From assembly GCA_027186245.1 (NCBI GenBank), contig CP114481.1, forward strand, positions 30,659,501 to 30,723,500: DNA of 64,000 bases, read 5' to 3'. The DNA comes from Coriaria nepalensis (lineage: Eukaryota; Streptophyta; Magnoliopsida; Cucurbitales; Coriariaceae). The notes beneath the pieces were generated by a model. The model was given only the letters and a program-made list of their open reading frames with translations. It made no database searches and had not been told where the DNA came from. Position 1 is the first letter of the stretch, and each line of letters starts with the position of its first letter. Below are positions 52,205-63,118 of this stretch, piece after piece. A program made the translations under genes and the position numbers.

Positions 52205-53338
52205 CATTTCAAGTCAATAACTTATTTCAAAGCAAGTCGAACGAATTCAATTTTTGCACTACAAACACAAGTTTTGTGCAAAACTTGCAAATGATCAATG
52301 CATGGAAAGTGTGCACTCGTTTAACCTTCAAATCATTTCAATGAGTCATTTCAAGTTAATAACTTATTTCAAAGCAAGTCGAACGAATTCAATTTTTGCA
52401 CTACAAACACAAGTTTTGTGCATAACTTTCAAATGATCATTGGAAGGAAAGTGTGTATTCGTTTAACCTTAAAATCATTTCAATGAGTCATTTCAAGTCA
52501 ATAACTTATTTCAAAGCAAGTCGAACGAATTCAATTTTTGCAGTACAAACAGAAGTTTTGTGCATAACTTGCAAATGATCAATGCAAGGAAAGTGTGCAT
52601 TCGTTTGACTTAAAATCATTTCAATGAGTCATTTCAAATCAATAATTTATTTCAAAGCAAGTCGAACGGATTCAATTTTTGCACAACAAACACAAGTTTT
52701 GTGCATAACTTGCAGATGATCAATGCAAGGAAAGTGTGCATTCGTTTAACCTTAAAATCATTTCAATGAGTCATTTCAAGTCAGTAACTTATTTCAAAGC
52801 AAGTCGAACGAATTCAATTTTTGCACTACAAACACAAGTTTTGCGCATAACTTGCGAATGATGAATGCAAGGAAAGTGTGCATTCGTTTAACCTTAAAAT
52901 CATTTCAATGAGTCATTTCAAGTCAATAAGTTATTTCCAACCAAGTCGAACGAATTCAATTTTTGCACTACAAATACAAGTTTTTTGCATAACTTGCAAA
53001 TGATCAATGCAAGGAAAGTGTGCATTCGTTTAACCTTAAAATCATTTCAATGAGTCATTTCAAGTCAATAACTTATTTCAAAGCAAGTCGAACGAATTCA
53101 ATTTTTGCAGTACAAACAGAAGTTTTGTGCATAACTTGCAAATGATCAATGCAAGGAAATTGTGCATTCGTTTGACTTAAAATCATTTCAATGAGTCATT
53201 TCAAATCAATAATTTATTTCAAAGCAAGTCGAACGGATTCAATTTTTGCACAACAAACACAAGTTTTGTGCATAACTTGCAAATGATCAATGCAAGGAAA
53301 GTGTGCATTCGTTTAACCTTAAAATCATTTCAATGAGT
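52205..53338 (+). repeat. HOR module 9, eight monomers
   Basis: Counterpart of module 5, with GCATGG in R and GTGTGTATTCG in S. Confidence 0.9.
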
Positions 53339-54614
53339 CATTTCAAGTCAATAACTTATTTCAAAGCAAGTCGAACGAATTCAATTTTTGCACTACAAAC
53401 ACAAGTTTTGTGCAAAACTTGCAAATGATCAATGCAAGGAAAGTGTGCACTCGTTTAACCTTCAAATCATTTCAATGAGTCATTTCAAGTTAATAACTTA
53501 TTTCAAAGCAAGTCGAACGAATTCAATTTTTGCACTACAAACACAAGTTTTGTGCATAACTTTCAAATGATCATTGGAAGGAAAGTGTGCATTCGTTTAA
53601 CCTTAAAATCATTTCAATGAGTCATTTCAAGTCAATAACTTATTTCAAAGCAAGTCGAACGAATTCAATTTTTGCAGTACAAACAGAAGTTTTGTGCATA
53701 ACTTGCAAATGATCAATGCAAGGAAAGTGTGCATTCGTTTGACTTAAAATCATTTCAATGAGTCATTTCAAATCAATAATTTATTTCAAAGCAAGTCGAA
53801 CGGATTCAATTTTTGCACAACAAACACAAGTTTTGTGCATAACTTGCAGATGATTAATGCAAGGAAAGTGTGCATTCGTTTAACCTTAAAATCATTTCAA
53901 TGAGTCATTTCAAGTCAGTAACTTATTTCAAAGCAAGTCGAACGAATTCAATTTTTGCACTACAAACACAAGTTTTGCGCATAACTTGCGAATGATGAAT
54001 GCAAGGAAAGTGTGCATTCGTTTAACCTTAAAATCATTTCAATGAGTCATTTCAAGTCAATAAGTTATTTCCAACCAAGTCGAACGAATTCAATTTTTGC
54101 ACTACAAATACAAGTTTTTTGCATAACTTGCAAATGATCAATGCAAGGAAAGTGTGCATTCGTTTAACCTTAAAATCATTTCAATGAGTCATTTCAAGTC
54201 AATAACTTATTTCAAAGCAAGTCCAACGAATTCAATTTTTGCACTACAAACACAAGTTTTTTGCATAACTTGCAAATGATCAATGCAAGGAAAGTGTGCA
54301 TTCGTTTAACCTTAAAATCCTTTCAATGAGTCATTTCAAGTCAATAACTTATTTCAAAGCAAGTCGAACGAATTCAATTTTTGCAGTACAAACAGAAGTT
54401 TTGTGCATAACTTGCAAATGATCAATGCAAGGAAAGTGTGCATTCGTTTGACTTAAAATCATTTCAATGAGTCATTTCAAATCAATAATTTATTTCAAAG
54501 CAAGTCGAACGGATTCAATTTTTGCACAACAAACACAAGTTTTGTGCATAACTTGCAAATGATCAATGCAAGGAAAGTGTGCATTCGTTTAACCTTAAAA
54601 TCATTTCAATGAGT
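53339..54614 (+). repeat. HOR module 10, nine monomers
   Basis: Counterpart of module 6; a single change GATGATTAATGC near 53853 in Qg distinguishes it. Confidence 0.9.
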
Positions 54615-55464
54615 CATTTCAAGTCAATAACTTATTTCAAAGCAAGTCGAACGAATTCAATTTTTGCACTACAAACACAAGTTTTGTGCAAAACTTGCAA
54701 ATGATCAATGCAAGGAAAGTGTGCCCTCGTTTAACCTTCAAATCATTTCAATGAGTCATTTCAAGTTAATAACTTATTTCAAAGCAAGTCGAACGAATTC
54801 AATTTTTGCACTACAAACACAAGTTTTGTGCATAACTTTCAAATGATCATTGGAAGGAAAGTGTGCATTCGTTTAACCTTAAAATCATTTCAATGAGTCA
54901 TTTCAAGTCAATAACTTATTTCAAAGCAAGTCGAACGAATTCAATTTTTGCAGTACAAACAGAAGTTTTGTGCATAACTTGCAAATGATCAATGCAAGGA
55001 AAGTGTGCATTCGTTTGACTTAAAATCATTTCAATGAGTCATTTCAAATCAATAATTTATTTCAAAGCAAGTCGAACGGATTCAATTTTTGCACAACAAA
55101 CACAAGTTTTGTGCATAACTTGCAGATGATCAATGCAAGGAAAGTGTGCATTCGTTTAACCTTAAAATCATTTCAATGAGTCATTTCAAGTCAATAACTT
55201 ATTTCAAAGCAAGTCGAACGAATTCAATTTTTGCACTACAAACACAAGTTTTGTGCATAACTCGCAAATGATCAATGCAAGGAAAGTGTGCATTCGTTTA
55301 ACTTAAAATCATTTCAATGAGTCATTTCAAGTCAATGACTTATTTCAAAGCAAGTTGAACGAATTCTATTTTTTCACTACAAACAGAAGTTTTTTGCATA
55401 ACTTGCAAATGATCAATGCAAGGAAAGTGTGCATTCGTTTAACCTTAAAATCATTTCAATGAGT
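54615..55464 (+). repeat. HOR module 11, six monomers R-S-P-Qg-W-X
   Basis: First module of this domain to use the W-X cassette instead of T-U. R has the GTGCCCTCG form, as in other R monomers that follow a V-containing module. Confidence 0.9.
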
Positions 55465-56598
55465 CATTTCAAGTCAATAACTTATTTCAAAGCAAGTCGA
55501 ACGAATTCAATTTTTGCACTACAAACACAAGTTTTGTGCAAAACTTGCAAATGATCAATGCAAGGAAAGTGTGCACTCGTTTAACCTTCAAATCATTTCA
55601 ATGAGTCATTTCAAGTTAATAACTTATTTCAAAGCAAGTCGAACGAATTCAATTTTTGCACTACAAACACAAGTTTTGTGCATAACTTTCAAATGATCAT
55701 TGGAAGGAAAGTGTGCATTCGTTTAACCTTAAAATCATTTCAATGAGTCATTTCAAGTCAATAACTTATTTCAAAGCAAGTCGAACAAATTCAATTTTTG
55801 CAGTACAAACAGAAGTTTTGTGCATAACTTGCAAATGATCAATGCAAGGAAAGTGTGCATTCGTTTGACTTAAAATCATTTCAATGAGTCATTTCAAATC
55901 AATAATTTATTTCAAAGCAAGTCGAACGGATTCAATTTTTGCACAACAAACACAAGTTTTGTGCATAACTTGCAGATGATCAATGCAAGGAAAGTGTGCA
56001 TTCGTTTAACCTTAAAATCATTTCAATGAGTCATTTCAAGTCAGTAACTTATTTCAAAGCAAGTCGAACGAATTCAATTTTTGCACTACAAACACAAGTT
56101 TTGCGCATAACTTGCGAATGATGAATGCAAGGAAAGTGTGCATTCGTTTAACCTTAAAATCATTTCAATGAGTCATTTCAAGTCAATAAGTTATTTCCAA
56201 CCAAGTCGAACGAATTCAATTTTTGCACTACAAATACAAGTTTTTTGCATAACTTGCAAATGATCAATGCAAGGAAAGTGTGCATTCGTTTAACCTTAAA
56301 ATCATTTCAATGAGTCATTTCAAGTCAATAACTTATTTCAAAGCAAGTCGAACGAATTCAATTTTTGCAGTACAAACAGAAGTTTTGTGCATAACTTGCA
56401 AATGATCAATGCAAGGAAATTGTGCATTCGTTTGACTTAAAATCATTTCAATGAGTCATTTCAAATCAATAATTTATTTCAAAGCAAGTCGAACGGATTC
56501 AATTTTTGCACAACAAACACAAGTTTTGTGCATAACTTGCAAATGATCAATGCAAGGAAAGTGTGCATTCGTTTAACCTTAAAATCATTTCAATGAGT
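55465..56598 (+). repeat. HOR module 12, eight monomers
   Basis: R-S-P-Qg-T-U-P-Qa in which the first P has CGAACAAATTC, removing EcoRI. The same P form recurs in modules 16, 19 and 20. Confidence 0.9.
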
Positions 56599-58016
56599 CA
56601 TTTCAAGTCAATAACTTATTTCAAAGCAAGTCGAACGAATTCAATTTTTGCACTACAAACACAAGTTTTGTGCAAAACTTGCAAATGATCAATGCAAGGA
56701 AAGTGTGCACTCGTTTAACCTTCAAATCATTTCAATGAGTCATTTCAAGTTAATAACTTATTTCAAAGCAAGTCGAACGAATTCAATTTTTGCAGTACAA
56801 ACACAAGTTTTGTGCATAACTTTCAAATGATCATTGGAAGGAAAGTGTGCATTCGTTTAACCTTAAAATCATTTCAATGAGTCATTTCAAGTCAATAACT
56901 TATTTCAAAGCAAGTCGAACGAATTCAATTTTTGCAGTACAAACAGAAGTTTTGTGCATAACTTGCAAATGATCAATGCAAGGAAAGTGTGCATTCGTTT
57001 GACTTAAAATCATTTCAATGAGTCATTTCAAATCAATAATTTATTTCAAAGCAAGTCGAACGGATTCAATTTTTGCACAACAAACACAAGTTTTGTGCAT
57101 AACTTGCAGATGATCAATGCAAGGAAAGTGTGCATTCGTTTAACCTTAAAATCATTTCAATGAGTCATTTCAAGTCAGTAACTTATTTCAAAGCAAGTCG
57201 AACGAATTCAATTTTTGCACTACAAACACAAGTTTTGCGCATAACTTGCGAATGATGAATGCAAGGAAAGTGTGCATTCGTTTAACCTTAAAATCATTTC
57301 AATGAGTCATTTCAAGTCAATAAGTTATTTCCAACCAAGTCGAACGAATTCAATTTTTGCACTACAAATACAAGTTTTTTGCATAACTTGCAAATGATCA
57401 ATGCAAGGAAAGTGTGCATTCGTTTAACCTTAAAATCATTTCAATGAGTCATTTCAAGTCAATAACTTATTTCAAAGCACGTCGAACGAATTCAATTTTT
57501 GCACTACAAATACAAGTTTTTTGCATAACTTGCAAATGATCAATGCAAGGAAAGTGTGCATTCGTTTAACCTTAAAATCATTTCAATGAGTCATTTCAAG
57601 TCAATAACTTATTTCAAAGCAAGTCCAACGAATTCAATTTTTGCACTACAAACACAAGTTTTGTGCATAACTTGCAAATGATCAATGCAAGGAAAGTGTG
57701 CATTCGTTTAACCTTAAAATCATTTCAATGAGTCATTTCAAGTCAATAACTTATTTCAAAGCAAGTCGAACGAATTCAATTTTTGCAGTACAAACAGAAG
57801 TTTTGTGCATAACTTGCAAATGATCAATGCAAGGAAAGTGTGCATTCGTTTGACTTAAAATCATTTCAATGAGTCATTTCAAATCAATAATTTATTTCAA
57901 AGCAAGTCGAACGGATTCAATTTTTGCACAACAAACACAAGTTTTGTGCATAACTTGCAAATGATCAATGCAAGGAAAGTGTGCATTCGTTTAACCTTAA
58001 AATCATTTCAATGAGT
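56599..58016 (+). repeat. HOR module 13, ten monomers
   Basis: R-S-P-Qg-T-U-U-V-P-Qa. S has GCAGTAC borrowed from P. The second U-like monomer has CAATAAC and AAGCACGTCG with ACAAATACAAG, a U/plain hybrid. V has TTTTGTGC and lacks the ATCCTTTC change. Longest module in the window. Confidence 0.88.
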
Positions 58017-58583
58017 CATTTCAAGTCAATAACTTATTTCAAAGCAAGTCGAACGAATTCAATTTTTGCACTACAAACACAAGTTTTGTGCAAAACTTGC
58101 AAATGATCAATGCAAGGAAAGTGTGCCCTCGTTTAACCTTCAAATCATTTCAATGAGTCATTTCAAGTTAATAACTTATTTCAAAGCAAGTCGAACGAAT
58201 TCAATTTTTGCACTACAAACACAAGTTTTGTGCATAACTTTCAAATGATCATTGGAAGGAAAGTGTGCATTCGTTTAACCTTAAAATCATTTCAATGAGT
58301 CATTTCAAGTCAATAACTTATTTCAAAGCAAGTCGAACGAATTCAATTTTTGCAGTACAAACAGAAGTTTTGTGCATAACTTGCAAATGATCAATGCAAG
58401 GAAAGTGTGCATTCGTTTGACTTAAAATCATTTCAATGAGTCATTTCAAATCAATAATTTATTTCAAAGCAAGTCGAACGGATTCAATTTTTGCACAACA
58501 AACACAAGTTTTGTGCATAACTTGCAGATGATCAATGCAAGGAAAGTGTGCATTCGTTTAACCTTAAAATCATTTCAATGAGT
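58017..58583 (+). repeat. HOR module 14, bare four-monomer core R-S-P-Qg
   Basis: 567 bp, the minimal form of the higher-order unit, with the GTGCCCTCG form of R. Confidence 0.9.
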
Positions 58584-59433
58584 CATTTCAAGTCAATAAC
58601 TTATTTCAAAGCAAGTCGAACGAATTCAATTTTTGCACTACAAACACAAGTTTTGTGCAAAACTTGCAAATGATCAATGCAAGGAAAGTGTGCACTCGTT
58701 TAACCTTCAAATCATTTCAATGAGTCATTTCAAGTTAATAACTTATTTCAAAGCAAGTCGAACGAATTCAATTTTTGCACTACAAACACAAGTTTTGTGC
58801 ATAACTTTCAAATGATCATTGGAAGGAAAGTGTGCATTCGTTTAACCTTAAAATCATTTCAATGAGTCATTTCAAGTCAATAACTTATTTCAAAGCAAGT
58901 CGAACGAATTCAATTTTTGCAGTACAAACAGAAGTTTTGTGCATAACTTGCAAATGATCAATGCAAGGAAAGTGTGCATTCGTTTGACTTAAAATCATTT
59001 CAATGAGTCATTTCAAATCAATAATTTATTTCAAAGCAAGTCGAACGGATTCAATTTTTGCACAACAAACACAAGTTTTGTGCATAACTTGCAGATGATC
59101 AATGCAAGGAAAGTGTGCATTCGTTTAACCTTAAAATCATTTCAATGAGTCATTTCAAGTCAATAACTTATTTCAAAGCAAGTCGAACGAATTCAATTTT
59201 TGCACTACAAACACAAGTTTTGTGCATAACTCGCAAATGATCAATGCAAGGAAAGTGTGCATTCGTTTAACTTAAAATCATTTCAATGAGTCATTTCAAG
59301 TCAATGACTTATTTCAAAGCAAGTTGAACGAATTCTATTTTTTCACTACAAACAGAAGTTTTTTGCATAACTTGCAAATGATCAATGCAAGGAAAGTGTG
59401 CATTCGTTTAACCTTAAAATCATTTCAATGAGT
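58584..59433 (+). repeat. HOR module 15, six monomers R-S-P-Qg-W-X
   Basis: Starts the first 2551 bp super-unit; R has GTGCACTCG. Confidence 0.9.
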
Positions 59434-60567
59434 CATTTCAAGTCAATAACTTATTTCAAAGCAAGTCGAACGAATTCAATTTTTGCACTACAAACACAAG
59501 TTTTGTGCAAAACTTGCAAATGATCAATGCAAGGAAAGTGTGCACTCGTTTAACCTTCAAATCATTTCAATGAGTCATTTCAAGTTAATAACTTATTTCA
59601 AAGCAAGTCGAACGAATTCAATTTTTGCACTACAAACACAAGTTTTGTGCATAACTTTCAAATGATCATTGGAAGGAAAGTGTGCATTCGTTTAACCTTA
59701 AAATCATTTCAATGAGTCATTTCAAGTCAATAACTTATTTCAAAGCAAGTCGAACAAATTCAATTTTTGCAGTACAAACAGAAGTTTTGTGCATAACTTG
59801 CAAATGATCAATGCAAGGAAAGTGTGCATTCGTTTGACTTAAAATCATTTCAATGAGTCATTTCAAATCAATAATTTATTTCAAAGCAAGTCGAACGGAT
59901 TCAATTTTTGCACAACAAACACAAGTTTTGTGCATAACTTGCAGATGATCAATGCAAGGAAAGTGTGCATTCGTTTAACCTTAAAATCATTTCAATGAGT
60001 CATTTCAAGTCAGTAACTTATTTCAAAGCAAGTCGAACGAATTCAATTTTTGCACTACAAACACAAGTTTTGCGCATAACTTGCGAATGATGAATGCAAG
60101 GAAAGTGTGCATTCGTTTAACCTTAAAATCATTTCAATGAGTCATTTCAAGTCAATAAGTTATTTCCAACCAAGTCGAACGAATTCAATTTTTGCACTAC
60201 AAATACAAGTTTTTTGCATAACTTGCAAATGATCAATGCAAGGAAAGTGTGCATTCGTTTAACCTTAAAATCATTTCAATGAGTCATTTCAAGTCAATAA
60301 CTTATTTCAAAGCAAGTCGAACGAATTCAATTTTTGCAGTACAAACAGAAGTTTTGTGCATAACTTGCAAATGATCAATGCAAGGAAATTGTGCATTCGT
60401 TTGACTTAAAATCATTTCAATGAGTCATTTCAAATCAATAATTTATTTCAAAGCAAGTCGAACGGATTCAATTTTTGCACAACAAACACAAGTTTTGTGC
60501 ATAACTTGCAAATGATCAATGCAAGGAAAGTGTGCATTCGTTTAACCTTAAAATCATTTCAATGAGT
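59434..60567 (+). repeat. HOR module 16, eight monomers
   Basis: R-S-P-Qg-T-U-P-Qa with CGAACAAATTC in the first P. Confidence 0.9.
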
Positions 60568-61134
60568 CATTTCAAGTCAATAACTTATTTCAAAGCAAGT
60601 CGAACGAATTCAATTTTTGCACTACAAACACAAGTTTTGTGCAAAACTTGCAAATGATCAATGCAAGGAAAGTGTGCACTCGTTTAACCTTCAAATCATT
60701 TCAATGAGTCATTTCAAGTTAATAACTTATTTCAAAGCAAGTCGAACGAATTCAATTTTTGCACTACAAACACAAGTTTTGTGCATAACTTTCAAATGAT
60801 CATTGGAAGGAAAGTGTGCATTCGTTTAACCTTAAAATCATTTCAATGAGTCATTTCAAGTCAATAACTTATTTCAAAGCAAGTCGAACGAATTCAATTT
60901 TTGCAGTACAAACAGAAGTTTTGTGCATAACTTGCAAATGATCAATGCAAGGAAAGTGTGCATTCGTTTGACTTAAAATCATTTCAATGAGTCATTTCAA
61001 ATCAATAATTTATTTCAAAGCAAGTCGAACGGATTCAATTTTTGCACAACAAACACAAGTTTTGTGCATAACTTGCAGATGATCAATGCAAGGAAAGTGT
61101 GCATTCGTTTAACCTTAAAATCATTTCAATGAGT
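60568..61134 (+). repeat. HOR module 17, four-monomer core
   Basis: R-S-P-Qg with intact GAATTC in P; closes the first 2551 bp super-unit. Confidence 0.9.
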
Positions 61135-61984
61135 CATTTCAAGTCAATAACTTATTTCAAAGCAAGTCGAACGAATTCAATTTTTGCACTACAAACACAA
61201 GTTTTGTGCAAAACTTGCAAATGATCAATGCAAGGAAAGTGTGCACTCGTTTAACCTTCAAATCATTTCAATGAGTCATTTCAAGTTAATAACTTATTTC
61301 AAAGCAAGTCGAACGAATTCAATTTTTGCACTACAAACACAAGTTTTGTGCATAACTTTCAAATGATCATTGGAAGGAAAGTGTGCATTCGTTTAACCTT
61401 AAAATCATTTCAATGAGTCATTTCAAGTCAATAACTTATTTCAAAGCAAGTCGAACGAATTCAATTTTTGCAGTACAAACAGAAGTTTTGTGCATAACTT
61501 GCAAATGATCAATGCAAGGAAAGTGTGCATTCGTTTGACTTAAAATCATTTCAATGAGTCATTTCAAATCAATAATTTATTTCAAAGCAAGTCGAACGGA
61601 TTCAATTTTTGCACAACAAACACAAGTTTTGTGCATAACTTGCAGATGATCAATGCAAGGAAAGTGTGCATTCGTTTAACCTTAAAATCATTTCAATGAG
61701 TCATTTCAAGTCAATAACTTATTTCAAAGCAAGTCGAACGAATTCAATTTTTGCACTACAAACACAAGTTTTGTGCATAACTCGCAAATGATCAATGCAA
61801 GGAAAGTGTGCATTCGTTTAACTTAAAATCATTTCAATGAGTCATTTCAAGTCAATGACTTATTTCAAAGCAAGTTGAACGAATTCTATTTTTTCACTAC
61901 AAACAGAAGTTTTTTGCATAACTTGCAAATGATCAATGCAAGGAAAGTGTGCATTCGTTTAACCTTAAAATCATTTCAATGAGT
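61135..61984 (+). repeat. HOR module 18, six monomers R-S-P-Qg-W-X
   Basis: Counterpart of module 15, opening the second 2551 bp super-unit. Confidence 0.9.
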
Positions 61985-63118
61985 CATTTCAAGTCAATAA
62001 CTTATTTCAAAGCAAGTCGAACGAATTCAATTTTTGCACTACAAACACAAGTTTTGTGCAAAACTTGCAAATGATCAATGCAAGGAAAGTGTGCACTCGT
62101 TTAACCTTCAAATCATTTCAATGAGTCATTTCAAGTTAATAACTTATTTCAAAGCAAGTCGAACGAATTCAATTTTTGCACTACAAACACAAGTTTTGTG
62201 CATAACTTTCAAATGATCATTGGAAGGAAAGTGTGCATTCGTTTAACCTTAAAATCATTTCAATGAGTCATTTCAAGTCAATAACTTATTTCAAAGCAAG
62301 TCGAACAAATTCAATTTTTGCAGTACAAACAGAAGTTTTGTGCATAACTTGCAAATGATCAATGCAAGGAAAGTGTGCATTCGTTTGACTTAAAATCATT
62401 TCAATGAGTCATTTCAAATCAATAATTTATTTCAAAGCAAGTCGAACGGATTCAATTTTTGCACAACAAACACAAGTTTTGTGCATAACTTGCAGATGAT
62501 CAATGCAAGGAAAGTGTGCATTCGTTTAACCTTAAAATCATTTCAATGAGTCATTTCAAGTCAGTAACTTATTTCAAAGCAAGTCGAACGAATTCAATTT
62601 TTGCACTACAAACACAAGTTTTGCGCATAACTTGCGAATGATGAATGCAAGGAAAGTGTGCATTCGTTTAACCTTAAAATCATTTCAATGAGTCATTTCA
62701 AGTCAATAAGTTATTTCCAACCAAGTCGAACGAATTCAATTTTTGCACTACGAATACAAGTTTTTTGCATAACTTGCAAATGATCAATGCAAGGAAAGTG
62801 TGCATTCGTTTAACCTTAAAATCATTTCAATGAGTCATTTCAAGTCAATAACTTATTTCAAAGCAAGTCGAACGAATTCAATTTTTGCAGTACAAACAGA
62901 AGTTTTGTGCATAACTTGCAAATGATCAATGCAAGGAAATTGTGCATTCGTTTGACTTAAAATCATTTCAATGAGTCATTTCAAATCAATAATTTATTTC
63001 AAAGCAAGTCGAACGGATTCAATTTTTGCACAACAAACACAAGTTTTGTGCATAACTTGCAAATGATCAATGCAAGGAAAGTGTGCATTCGTTTAACCTT
63101 AAAATCATTTCAATGAGT
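61985..63118 (+). repeat. HOR module 19, eight monomers
   Basis: Counterpart of module 16; U has the private CACTACGAATAC near 62747. Confidence 0.9.

Larger units (their letters stand above)
50220..54614 (+). repeat. 4395 bp (31-monomer) super-unit, copy 2
   Basis: Repeats module order and private markers of copy 1. Two differences seen by eye: GCATGG near 50599 and GATTAATGC near 53853. Confidence 0.92.
58584..61134 (+). repeat. 2551 bp (18-monomer) super-unit, copy 1
   Basis: Modules of 6, 8 and 4 monomers (850+1134+567 bp). The cycle repeats at 61135. Confidence 0.9.
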
